Of a DNA stretch of 64,000 nucleotides, positions 36,001 to 42,984 are shown piece after piece. Source of the stretch: Lachnospiraceae bacterium (GTDB taxonomy: Bacteria; Bacillota; Clostridia; Lachnospirales; Lachnospiraceae); the NCBI GenBank assembly GCA_900752065.1, contig CAADTT010000039.1, forward strand, positions 1 through 64,000. Direction: 5' to 3'. Under the pieces are notes generated by a model that worked only from the letters and a program-made list of their open reading frames with translations, did no database searches and was not told the origin of the DNA. The position numbers were made by a program, and so were the translations under genes. The first letter of the stretch is position 1. Every line of letters begins with the position of its first letter.

Positions 36001-37966
36001 CTATGTATATGCGGTGTGGACGCAGCAGGATACGAGAGCAAAAGAGGGAATCGAGGAAAACAGTGAGGAAGCACAGGAAGCAGGGAACCGTGTGATAGAA
36101 TCACAGATCTATGTGGCACGTTACGATTCTCATGAGGGAATCATCACCAGCCCGGTACAGGTGACGGACGAAGAGGGCGCAAACTATGGCGCCATCGGCT
36201 GTGCGGTGACGGAGAGCGGCGAAGTGAAGATGCTGGCGTCAAAGGCAGGAAGCACGATGGAGACGGTGACGGGAGCAGACGGCTCTGAGCAGAAGGTGGT
36301 CGTGAAAGATACAGAAAACACGGCGATGACAGCCCTTACCTTTACACCTACCTCCACGCTGACGGTAAGGAACCTGAAGATTGAAGAGCTGATGGCAGGT
36401 ACGGATTCTAACGTATCCCTGGAGCTTTTCAATGACGGTGTGGAAACCCTTTCCGGCCTTACCTTCACGGCAAAGAATCAGGATGGAAAGGTCATCTGTA
36501 CAGAAGCGATTTCGGAAAAGATGTACGGAGGAAGAACCCTTCCGGTTAGCTTCCCCGTGACTCTGGATGCGGACGCTGAAGAAATATCTTTCACCTATGA
36601 GGTGACAGATGCAAATGGCGCGGTACTTGTATCGGATCAGTATACGGAGGAAATTCCTCTGGAACTGGATATCACCTCCTTCGAGGCGGCGACAGATGAG
36701 AGAGGAACGATTACTTTTACTGCTGAGGTGACGAACAACAGCAGGCGGAAATCCGGCGAACAGAGAGTTGCCATCAGCAGAAGGATGGAAGAGGTGGAGG
36801 AGGATTATACAGAGATCACTTCCTTTACCACAGAGAACCTCCTGCCGGGTGAGTCAGATGTTTATACGATAACTTATGATTACGGCAGCTACGATGATAT
36901 GTTCGCGACCTTTATCACAGAGGGAACAGAGGAACTGAAGGCTGTCACCTGGTTCAAGGCATCTACAGGCGCGTTCGGAGAACCTGCTGAGACTTCTCTG
37001 GAGATGGTCGCGACGAAGGAGCAAAGGCTCCGCATGAGCGCTGTCAGAAAAGTTACCATTCTGGACGGCAGCTATCAGGAAGTCGGCGAGAGCTACCAGA
37101 TGGATCAGGGAGATATTACTCAGTTGAATACCGCAGTGGAATCCATCGCGTATTCCGGCAGCCGCTATCAGGGCATGGATGATACCGCAAACTATGATAA
37201 GTCGAACACTGCGGGGCTGAAGGTGATGTACACGACCGACAATCCGGAAGTGCTCACCGTGTATGACAGCGGATATGTAGAAGCGGCAGGAAATGGCACC
37301 GCAACGGTCACAGCTTATGTAATGCCGTCCAACAACAGGTTCCAGTACAGTGCGGAAATGGGCACTGTGGAGGAAGACAACTATGCGACGCTGCCGGAGG
37401 AGGCGATGATCCTGGAGAGCTTCCAGGTGACGGTCGCAAATGCCACAAAACCGGATGATCCTGTCAAACCGGATCCTGTTAAACTGAATCCTGTAAAGCC
37501 GGATCCTGTCAAACCGGCGCCGGTTTCCAGGGGAAAGACCTACACCGTGAATAAGGTGAAGTATAAAGTGACGGCTCTCGCTTCCGGAAACAAGGCGGGT
37601 ACGGTGACCTATGTAAAGGATGCCGCAAAAGGAAAGAAGCTGGTGGTTCCGGCATCTGTCAAGCTGCCAGATGGAAAGAGCTATGCGGTCACTGCGATCG
37701 GTATAGCTGCCTTTAAGGGAAATAAAAAAGCGACGCAGGCAGTCATCGGAAAGAATGTAAAGAAGATCGCCGCAAAGGCTTTCTACGGATGCGCGAAGCT
37801 GAAGAAGATCACCATGAAGACGAAGAAGCTGATCAGTGTAGGAAAGAAAGCGATCTACGGAATCAGCAAAAAAGCAGTGATCAAAGTGCCTGCCGCAAAG
37901 CGGAAAGTGTATAAAAAGAAGTTCAGCGCAAAGACAGGCTTTAAGAAAACGATGAAGATCAAATAA
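30002..37966 (+). CDS. Giant secreted Calx-beta/LRR surface protein
   Basis: 2654 residues. Signal peptide at 1-32 (LALCLSASMLFADVLPAAAV). Calx-beta-type repeats near residues 66-300 (interrupted by an acidic low-complexity insert) and 305-415. A long middle part of beta-rich and glycine-rich sequence contains a Lys/Glu-rich helical stretch (1254-1310). A region of propeller-like repeats lies around 1560-1770, a Big_2-like domain about 2366-2480, then a Lys-Pro-Asp linker and a C-terminal BspA-type LRR module (2513-2654). No LPXTG or transmembrane anchor. Probably an adhesin or surface-layer protein. AAAGGAG precedes the ATG; only 58 bases separate it from the Lgt-like gene, so it may share that LytTR-controlled promoter. 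Confidence 0.85.
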   Translation: MTRKGTTGGIRRFLALCLSASMLFADVLPAAAVGGGESSVLDTGVTDEELREALAQEAEVYPDGGFEFFESQLTVEEGGKQQLVIVRRGGRSQEATVDFKAVDVSAAYGEDYLLTVKESDYLSKTLDGEGKPLSDLNTELEITGDEETPGTGQESEEGEEMPEVDGALETDGGKTLQTVSAPGTAKKKSSGSALQAARDTYLGSESSSLNWQELDDAQKAEAEAQSAAYEQAYDAFAGDMYGVSYTFTFQKGEYKKVVEIETIEDELSESDEQVMFLLSNASAGEIAGTSTAYLNITDNDEDEKAIFAMEAGEISVDRSEGTATVVVNRVSGIHKIASVIVGTGSDTAVSGVDYEAVQKEVIFAQGVASQTVKIPLLNYAGAPETAQFRVALDAESSFVQEDHAITTVTLTNREPVAEEPAAAEEEDGQLTADAAAEWSDTKNVSTSASVANKKTAWSGRKRILSDVDLSTAESITVTWKSDEGSYTYQYTTGSGCKKKTHTDTARGRETYLYINGNNVLQRNDVFSQTSQTVNLSDVSKTTNAYLDLEVKTTGENMNATARISKVVIKYPGYQFTVENTEFTDGAYSNVYTEKIYTDDADANLSSNGHRYKLGNKIKIGEIKASKNGSSQLERSVTLHRACDTVTFATTYSTNKNSNNVAVKAGYSGNVYLVGYQLKKPGGQGWSPLINPEDIRFGKAFITNYKGYLHTGREFIVRPVYRPFEARVRFQNGDAKKGGYANGFKTNDVLRCTTLDTIKVRGIANQGYSVKGFNLGVHSDTTIHQAGITPNLLASRANGYYAQSDKTIISEANRVSASKYRKIAVTTAVANASIGNVVTFTPTGEYTYINPEYSVPTVLVKVDPKSNDKDKGAVVYTPQDGTATEGRVLTGDKDHPMKIEGVTQNKEYTINAVTEDNYKAYFKNFTGDADQNGTITTAEEKAVASYNFVRTASNGNTYTFRPVLDLTLIYYGFFPAVVNRYEGTIDGVVALRDKPIFGNQTTLTAINGAQISVAGMTTVSKADAYFGGVNENGGDGYFSLSSRDFVSGENQTVNITYDNIRLTASQAVNAAGLYELDAYDTIGVSQADAYRVEGRNVTKISPHDISNGDKTYRITIHTYSKNDTVAAKKAVYAFYRKDGSQITTKEVTSSNGIFTLDFNPASLGITPGASMSVKFFDQNQVGYFEHDMGFTFSEALGILSFLSSFNFGGAEKAIEIVGVIDSVFDFGWDGDIDKIATNSGDSSTKTISIGYSFSTKKELTEEDKEKKQAVKDAAKGAGTSAEQKKQQKEAADAAVDKGGNGAKKKTEIGASASIEMSFGLEINMGKSTSKEHRGEWYFKDMMLTASAAGGVDVTISYVTPIGIPIRVGISTGVSGSATMIIEQNYSKDEYYFSQVTDTAAGKIDIFDFNMKKGDRAFDAYGIFTVAPYLDLSAGAGFDFLNLMVGGRADFDMNFYTRSDQTNTGNVKFSAYISLKILFFTKKWNLTSTTVNMFGESSSLEEMAGGADYTYESLATMEVDSRAYLKNRSGWMGEKKIQARSVASTSGISEMLLQSGMNPNPDIQMTALSNGKYLAVFLDDNMEEDTYNCTHVYYTVGDGNNWKKPEMIETDGTTDDAPAIFDLGERGVYVAWSSADRKLTEDDTVISSLNSMNIHGAFFNTDAEEFGEIQEITKTDPYHYTDEEGTLIADNVADVEPHISYDPDTDRMLMFYTKIEYESTAEDDEGLVGDVAKPYSLIAYRVYDFTSNTWVNTYETSEGLDEDYTKAWYGQRFLELSPLAEVEEELDGNGYWTKEPVISKYQKASYTGTDGVVYEQDPIILESEVATYNGLALYAYVLDYDGNKETETDRDIFLQIYNYVENSFTHPIMVTTSRSIPESAISFGRSGGTTLLTYVAENTLYALNLSYVVKNRLIRTDVDGRPFYYIDKAAPTGEEGPDDSVYMPPVFVAGEKLEETTGGSSDMEDEGSTGAWEEEPAGAAEEAGAEETSGAIVDYKIASTDNYVYAVWTQQDTRAKEGIEENSEEAQEAGNRVIESQIYVARYDSHEGIITSPVQVTDEEGANYGAIGCAVTESGEVKMLASKAGSTMETVTGADGSEQKVVVKDTENTAMTALTFTPTSTLTVRNLKIEELMAGTDSNVSLELFNDGVETLSGLTFTAKNQDGKVICTEAISEKMYGGRTLPVSFPVTLDADAEEISFTYEVTDANGAVLVSDQYTEEIPLELDITSFEAATDERGTITFTAEVTNNSRRKSGEQRVAISRRMEEVEEDYTEITSFTTENLLPGESDVYTITYDYGSYDDMFATFITEGTEELKAVTWFKASTGAFGEPAETSLEMVATKEQRLRMSAVRKVTILDGSYQEVGESYQMDQGDITQLNTAVESIAYSGSRYQGMDDTANYDKSNTAGLKVMYTTDNPEVLTVYDSGYVEAAGNGTATVTAYVMPSNNRFQYSAEMGTVEEDNYATLPEEAMILESFQVTVANATKPDDPVKPDPVKLNPVKPDPVKPAPVSRGKTYTVNKVKYKVTALASGNKAGTVTYVKDAAKGKKLVVPASVKLPDGKSYAVTAIGIAAFKGNKKATQAVIGKNVKKIAAKAFYGCAKLKKITMKTKKLISVGKKAIYGISKKAVIKVPAAKRKVYKKKFSAKTGFKKTMKIK

Positions 37967-37976
37967 CTGTGCAAAA

Positions 37977-38001
37977 GGTCTGTGCATTTTTTGCACAGAC
38001 C
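37977..38001 (+). terminator. Perfect hairpin between the giant gene and the leader-peptide gene
   Basis: 10-bp perfect stem (GGTCTGTGCA and its complement) with a 5-T loop, 10 bases after the giant gene stop and 46 before the small peptide gene. No T tail follows, so it may be a partial terminator or an mRNA processing or stability element separating expression of the two genes. Confidence 0.55.
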
Positions 38002-38047
38002 ATAAGCAAAGGATACAGAACAACAGATGTAAGAAAGGAGAAGACAC

Positions 38048-38191
38048 ATGACAAAAGAAAACAAAGAAATCTTTGAGGAGGAAGAGCTTTCCCTGGATGA
38101 TCTTGCGGAGGTTACGGGAGGAGCCGGAATGAGAAAAGTGAAAAAAGAGAAGACCGAGGATATCAGTGATGATACCATAGGAAAGCTCTGA
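38048..38191 (+). CDS. Double-glycine leader peptide (RiPP or signal precursor)
   Basis: 47 residues, behind AAAGGAG. Acidic leader with ELSLDDLAEVTGG, the form recognised and cut after Gly-Gly by C39 peptidases of NHLM exporters, one of which is encoded 5 kb downstream. The predicted released part is 22 residues (starting AGMRKVKKEKTED), very charged, with one Ser and two Thr but no Cys, so lanthionine or sactionine rings cannot form. It could be a signal peptide, a carrier for another modification or the substrate of the serine-activating synthetase encoded next. Its composition resembles neither a hydrophobic bacteriocin nor a toxin. No homology search was possible. Confidence 0.75.
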   Translation: MTKENKEIFEEEELSLDDLAEVTGGAGMRKVKKEKTEDISDDTIGKL

Positions 38192-38302
38192 TACGACGAG
38201 AAAATTTTCATACGATTGCCTCTGTCTGCGGGAAATTGTGGGCAGGGGCTTATGCTGTCCTATTAGGACGATGGAATATTTTGGGAACCAGGAGGTGCTT
38301 AT

Positions 38303-41300
38303 GTGAGAGAACGATACGAAATGCTGCCCCGGCAAAAAAGAATCTGGGATGTTCAGACGGCATTTCCGGGTACGGATATCTGTAATATCGGCGGCTATCT
38401 CGAGTTGGAAGGGAAAGATGACGGTTCTCTGCTCCGGAAGACGATGGAGTTCTTCGTAAAGACACAGAGCAGCTTCTGGACGAGGGTGGATGCCGGCAGC
38501 CGTCTGTATTTTGAGAGGATCACAGATTACCGGATGCCGGAGCATGACTTCCGGGAAATGGGACAGGCGGAGGTGGATGAACAGATACAAAGCTGGATCT
38601 GCGAGCCGATGCCTCTGTATGACAGTCCTCTGTTCGATTTCCGATTGCTGAGGCTGGCGGACAGGACCGTGATCTTTGAAAAGTTCCATCACCTGATCGC
38701 GGATGGGTACGCCGTGAACCTGTGTGCCAGATGCCAGGAGCAGATTTATGAGAGGCTTCAGGCGGGGGAGACGGAGTTTGAGACGGACGAGAGCTATCTG
38801 CGAGAGGTGCAAAAGCAGGCTGCGGAAAACGAACAGAGATATAAGGCAGACGAAGAACGGGGCGTAGAAGCAGTGCCAAAGAGGATTGTGTTGGAGGATA
38901 CGACTGTCCCGGAAATGCCGGAGATGATCATGCCTGGGGAAACGGACATCCCGAAGAGGCTCCGCTTTGTGACTTTTGGCAGAAGGGCAGTAAAACCGGT
39001 GGCAGAGGTGCTGACGGGATATCTTACTTTCGGAACAGAGAGTACAGGTCAGACAGAGTGGTATCCCAGACGCTTTGCATATGGGGACATCCGTTCGTTT
39101 GGCAGGGCACACCGGGTTTCTGTGGAGTCCTGCATCTATGGGTGCCTGGGAATCTACCTGTGCCGTGCCGGAAATGGGGATGGAGTGGCCATTGCCCGGA
39201 ACCTGCTGAACAGAAGTGGTGCGGAGATGAAGGAGATTTCGCTGAAAGTCGAGACGCTCACCTTTGGGGTATTTCCTGCGTGGGAGATGACAGCGGCGGA
39301 ATATCTCGCTTCTGTGAAAAAGGAGCTGGCAGTGCAGGCGCGGGAACATATCTCCGTCTCTGTACGGCCGGATATAGAGATTTCTTACCGTCCGGTGCGG
39401 TATCTTCCGTCTCCGAAAAAGGGAGAGTGCAGGGAATTCTTAAATTCTTCGGTGGAGATACCCTTGAAGATCTTCCTAAATGATAATGGAAGGGAACTGG
39501 AGCTGCAGGTGAAGTACCAGAAGGAGACACTCCGTAAAAAAGAGGTGATGAGGCTGATCCGCGGCACGCTTTATCTTTTGGAGCAGTGCCTGGAAAACCC
39601 GGACAGGAAGGTGGGAGATCTGTCACTGGTGGAGGAGGGAGAACGTGCAGAGATCAGGCGCTTCAATGACACAGACTGCTGGAAGTACACAGTCTCCCTG
39701 CCGGAACGGTTTCTTCATGTGGCAGAGGCATATCCTGAGAAGACAGCGCTTATCTACCGGGGAGAGATTTATACCTATGCCAGGGTACGAAGGATGGCGG
39801 ATGTGGTGCAAAGGCTGATCGCAGACCGGGCAGACCAGGGAAAACGGCGGCTTGTGGGCCTGTGCCTCTCCCGCTCGCCCTGGATGCCTGCCGCAATCTA
39901 CGGGACGTGGCTCTCAGGCTGCGGATTTCTTCCGGTAAGCCCGAGGGATTCCGCACAGCGAAAGAAAAAGACGGCCAGGATGTGCGCACTTTTCCTTACG
40001 GATGAGATGTTGGAAAAATATGCAGGGAAAGAGACTTTCGTTTATTTGAAGCCAGATACAGGAAATAGCAGACAGGTAAGGTCAGAATACAGCGAAGAGT
40101 TTTCCTGTTATATGAAACCGGATATCCGCCAGGAGGTTCCCGCCTATGAGATTTTCACCTCGGGGACAACGGGAGAGCCAAAGATGGTCATGATCTCCCA
40201 CAGATCCCTGAGCTGCCGCCTGGAATGGATGGAAGAACAGTTCGGGGACGGGACAGATATCATCCTGCAAAAAACCAGGAATACCTTTGACGTCTCCGTG
40301 TGGGAGCTGGTGCTTCCCTTTGCCTTTGGAAAGACGATGTGTGTACTGGAGGATGGGAAGGAGGGCGTGCCGGAGGTGATCGCAGAGGCGATCGTGAGGA
40401 ACCGGGTGACGATGGTACACTTCGTACCATCCATGTTTGCGGCGTTTACGGCTTATCTGAAGAGACATCCGGTAAAGCTTTCGAGCCTGAAGTATGTGAT
40501 CCTCTCCGGAGAGGCGCTGGATGCGGAGCTGGTGAGAGAGGCGAAGCGTCTTCTGCCTGGTACGGAGCTTTATAATCTTTACGGGCCTGCGGAGTGCACC
40601 ATAGACGTGAGCTGTTACCGGTGCAGCGGGGAGGAAGAGAGAATTCCGATTGGATGCCCGGTGTGGAATACGAAGCTTACGGTGAGAAATGAAAGAGGTG
40701 AGCTGCTCCCTGTAGGGGAAAAGGGCGAACTGGTGGTACAGGGCGAGCTGGTGGGAATCGGGTACGATTGTGGAGAGAGGACAGAACACCAGGGCTTTTG
40801 TGAGCCGAATGGAGAAAGGGGAAATCACAGCGAGAGTTGCCGTGAGATTAGAGGAGAAAAGATATACGATAGCGAAGGTTACTGTGAGCTCGAAGGCGAA
40901 AAAGCATACCTTACCGGAGACATGGCGGTACTGGAGGCGGACGGTTATCTGTATTATGAGGGAAGAAAGGACAGACAGATTAAGCTGAGAGGAATGCGGA
41001 TCAGTCTGGATGAGGTTGAAAGCAGTCTGAATGCCTCCATGCCGGGCGTGCGCCATATGGTGCTGTGCATAGCGGGAAGGCTGATCGATTTCTATCAGGG
41101 AGAAATACAGGAAAAAGAGGCGGAAGAGCGGGCGGCGGATATTCTTCCTTATTATAGTGTCCCTTCAGAGTTTATCCATATGAAAACGCTTCCCACAGGA
41201 AAGCATGGAAAATCAGACAGGGATGCCCTGAGAGAGGAATATGAAAAAAGGCAGAGCAGGAGGAAACATACAAAAGAGCGATTTTCCGGCGACAAAGAGC

Positions 41301-42217
41301 GGGCATACAGAGAAAAAAGGATGCTTGCGACGGCAAAGCGCCTTTTGGAGCGGGAGGATATCACGCTGGATGCGAATCTGTTCGATCTGGGGATGGATTC
41401 TCTTACTGTGCTGCGGTTTCTTGCGGAGTGTGAGGAGTCGGGGATCACCCTTTCCTATGGGGCTGTGTATGAGAACCCTTCCATCCGAAAGCTGGCAAAG
41501 CCGGGCAATGAGGTACAGCCTTTGGTCTTCCTTCAAAGGGAAAGCGAAAAAAAGCTGATACTTATGGTTCCTTTTGCGGGCGGTACGCCGATTAGCTGCC
41601 GGAAGCTTGCCGGGTATCTGCGGGGAGCAGGCGCTGACTTTGCGGCAGTGAATCTTCCGTGCTTTGGCAGCAGGAGCGTTCGGGAGGCTGTAAATCAGAT
41701 ACTGGAAGATGGAGTGGTAAAGGAGTATCAGGAGATCTGTCTCATCGGTTCCTGCGTGGGGAGCGCACTGGCTGTCGGACTTGCCGCAGAGCTGGGAGGC
41801 AGGGTGAAGGGGCTGATGCTCTGCGAGTCCCTGCCCTATCAGGGAGCAGCGCTGTTCGGAAAGGTGTACAGCGTCTGGGACACTATGACGGACAGAAGAC
41901 TGTCAGGTGTTTTGCAGGCGCTTCGCGGAAAAAGATTTGAGCCGGGAAAGGAGCTTCTGGCGTGTTTCCGGCAGGACGTTCGCCGGAGTGCGGAATATCT
42001 GCGGAAGGGCAGAAGGATCACACCCGGATGCAGGGTGGTGCTCGTTTTTGGCAGCGAGGATCCGATCACAGCAGGATACCGGAGGAAATATGTGAGATGG
42101 CGCAGATGGATCGCAGCATCCTATAAGGTATATATCATTCCGGGGGCTAAGCATTTTCTGACGGAGGACAGGCCGGCGGCGCTGGCGGGTATTTTTCGTA
42201 AGGAGTTTATGAAGTAA
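38303..42217 (+). CDS. One-module NRPS, EntF-like (C-A-T-TE), serine-type A domain
   Basis: 1304 residues (EntF is 1293), from GTG 38303 after AGGAGG. Condensation domain with HHLIADG (His129, His130, Asp134). Adenylation domain with FTSGTTGEPK, FDVSVWEL, HFVPSMFAAF, LSGEAL, LYGPAECTIDVS, YLTGDMA and the A10 Lys in PTGKHGK. Reading the pocket by alignment with GrsA gives D-V-W-H-I-S-L-I-D-K, the serine code. Carrier protein LGMDSL with phosphopantetheine Ser1033. Thioesterase has GSCVG with Cys1151 instead of Ser, then SEDP Asp and GAKHF His. Between A6 and A7 there is an insert of about 35 residues with three Cys-Glu repeats. No DHB enzymes, MbtH or PPTase genes are in the window. Confidence 0.9.
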   Translation: MRERYEMLPRQKRIWDVQTAFPGTDICNIGGYLELEGKDDGSLLRKTMEFFVKTQSSFWTRVDAGSRLYFERITDYRMPEHDFREMGQAEVDEQIQSWICEPMPLYDSPLFDFRLLRLADRTVIFEKFHHLIADGYAVNLCARCQEQIYERLQAGETEFETDESYLREVQKQAAENEQRYKADEERGVEAVPKRIVLEDTTVPEMPEMIMPGETDIPKRLRFVTFGRRAVKPVAEVLTGYLTFGTESTGQTEWYPRRFAYGDIRSFGRAHRVSVESCIYGCLGIYLCRAGNGDGVAIARNLLNRSGAEMKEISLKVETLTFGVFPAWEMTAAEYLASVKKELAVQAREHISVSVRPDIEISYRPVRYLPSPKKGECREFLNSSVEIPLKIFLNDNGRELELQVKYQKETLRKKEVMRLIRGTLYLLEQCLENPDRKVGDLSLVEEGERAEIRRFNDTDCWKYTVSLPERFLHVAEAYPEKTALIYRGEIYTYARVRRMADVVQRLIADRADQGKRRLVGLCLSRSPWMPAAIYGTWLSGCGFLPVSPRDSAQRKKKTARMCALFLTDEMLEKYAGKETFVYLKPDTGNSRQVRSEYSEEFSCYMKPDIRQEVPAYEIFTSGTTGEPKMVMISHRSLSCRLEWMEEQFGDGTDIILQKTRNTFDVSVWELVLPFAFGKTMCVLEDGKEGVPEVIAEAIVRNRVTMVHFVPSMFAAFTAYLKRHPVKLSSLKYVILSGEALDAELVREAKRLLPGTELYNLYGPAECTIDVSCYRCSGEEERIPIGCPVWNTKLTVRNERGELLPVGEKGELVVQGELVGIGYDCGERTEHQGFCEPNGERGNHSESCREIRGEKIYDSEGYCELEGEKAYLTGDMAVLEADGYLYYEGRKDRQIKLRGMRISLDEVESSLNASMPGVRHMVLCIAGRLIDFYQGEIQEKEAEERAADILPYYSVPSEFIHMKTLPTGKHGKSDRDALREEYEKRQSRRKHTKERFSGDKERAYREKRMLATAKRLLEREDITLDANLFDLGMDSLTVLRFLAECEESGITLSYGAVYENPSIRKLAKPGNEVQPLVFLQRESEKKLILMVPFAGGTPISCRKLAGYLRGAGADFAAVNLPCFGSRSVREAVNQILEDGVVKEYQEICLIGSCVGSALAVGLAAELGGRVKGLMLCESLPYQGAALFGKVYSVWDTMTDRRLSGVLQALRGKRFEPGKELLACFRQDVRRSAEYLRKGRRITPGCRVVLVFGSEDPITAGYRRKYVRWRRWIAASYKVYIIPGAKHFLTEDRPAALAGIFRKEFMK

Positions 42218-42330
42218 CGTGTGGCCACAGTTCATTTGTGCGTAAACCAGGCTTTCATGGATAAACACACAAGGGGGATGAAAGGGAGCAGGCGCTGGCA
42301 GAAAAAAATACAGACAGGAGGGAAAGAGAA

Positions 42331-42816
42331 ATGGCCAGAAAGCTGTTTAGAGAGAAAAATATAGAAAGAGTCACTTCACCGGAGCAGTTAAATGATTACA
42401 TTCGTGTGACCAGCCCGGGTGTCTGGCTGACGCTGGGGGCAGTGCTGGTATTTTTGGTCTGCGCCTGCATCTGGGCTGCCGCCGGGACGCTGGATATCAC
42501 GGTGGAGACAAAGGGGCTGGCGGATGGAAAACTTCTGTACTGTTATCTGGATGAGGAAGATATCCAGTATGTGCAGGAGGGCATGACTGTCCATACGGAT
42601 GCAGGAGAAGGAAGCGTAAAGAGCATATCAGAGATCCCCGATGATTATGAGACAATGGCCAGGCGGCTGGGAGGGGAGAGCATGGTACATGCGCTCCACA
42701 TACAGGACGGCGAATGGCGGTATCTGGTGGAGATCTCCCGGGAAGAGGCTTCAGAGGGGCTGACGGACGTTTCTATCGTGACAGATCAGGTAAGTCCGAT
42801 ATCCTATATGTTTTGA
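42331..42816 (+). CDS. Short HlyD-like membrane protein, NHLM exporter subunit
   Basis: 161 residues. N-terminus REKNIERVTSPEQLNDYIRV and one membrane helix (about 31-52) match the start of NHLM-type HlyD proteins, followed by a beta-barrel-like domain (GLADGKLLYCYLDEEDIQ, then GMTVHTDAGEGSV). It lacks the long coiled-coil arm of full membrane-fusion proteins, as expected in a Gram-positive cell. Likely bridges the ABC exporter to the outside. It precedes the two ABC genes, with a 168-base gap. Confidence 0.78.
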   Translation: MARKLFREKNIERVTSPEQLNDYIRVTSPGVWLTLGAVLVFLVCACIWAAAGTLDITVETKGLADGKLLYCYLDEEDIQYVQEGMTVHTDAGEGSVKSISEIPDDYETMARRLGGESMVHALHIQDGEWRYLVEISREEASEGLTDVSIVTDQVSPISYMF

Positions 42817-42984
42817 TCACCGTGCGCAGTACAAAACAATCTGTGTCATTCGTTTTGTTATTCCCGCGAGCAATGAGCCAAGTAGCCATGCTTGCATGGA
42901 TATTTGGCGACTGCCGCGAGGTATTTGACTTCCGTCATGTTTAAGAATGGATGAATGGCAGTAGATTTGAAAGGAGGATAGAAA

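Noticed and set aside
36854..39349. Long minus-strand open frame (831 codons)
   Set aside because: It lies opposite the giant protein, the leader peptide and the NRPS; composition is His/Arg/Leu/Ser-rich with no domain, and all three genes on the other strand are well supported.
38303..42217. Enterobactin or bacillibactin pathway
   Set aside because: Only the EntF-like protein is present; no isochorismate, DHB or siderophore transport genes, and the TE nucleophile differs.
42817..42984. Second precursor peptide in the gap before the C39-ABC gene
   Set aside because: No start with a ribosome site and no Gly-Gly leader in any frame.
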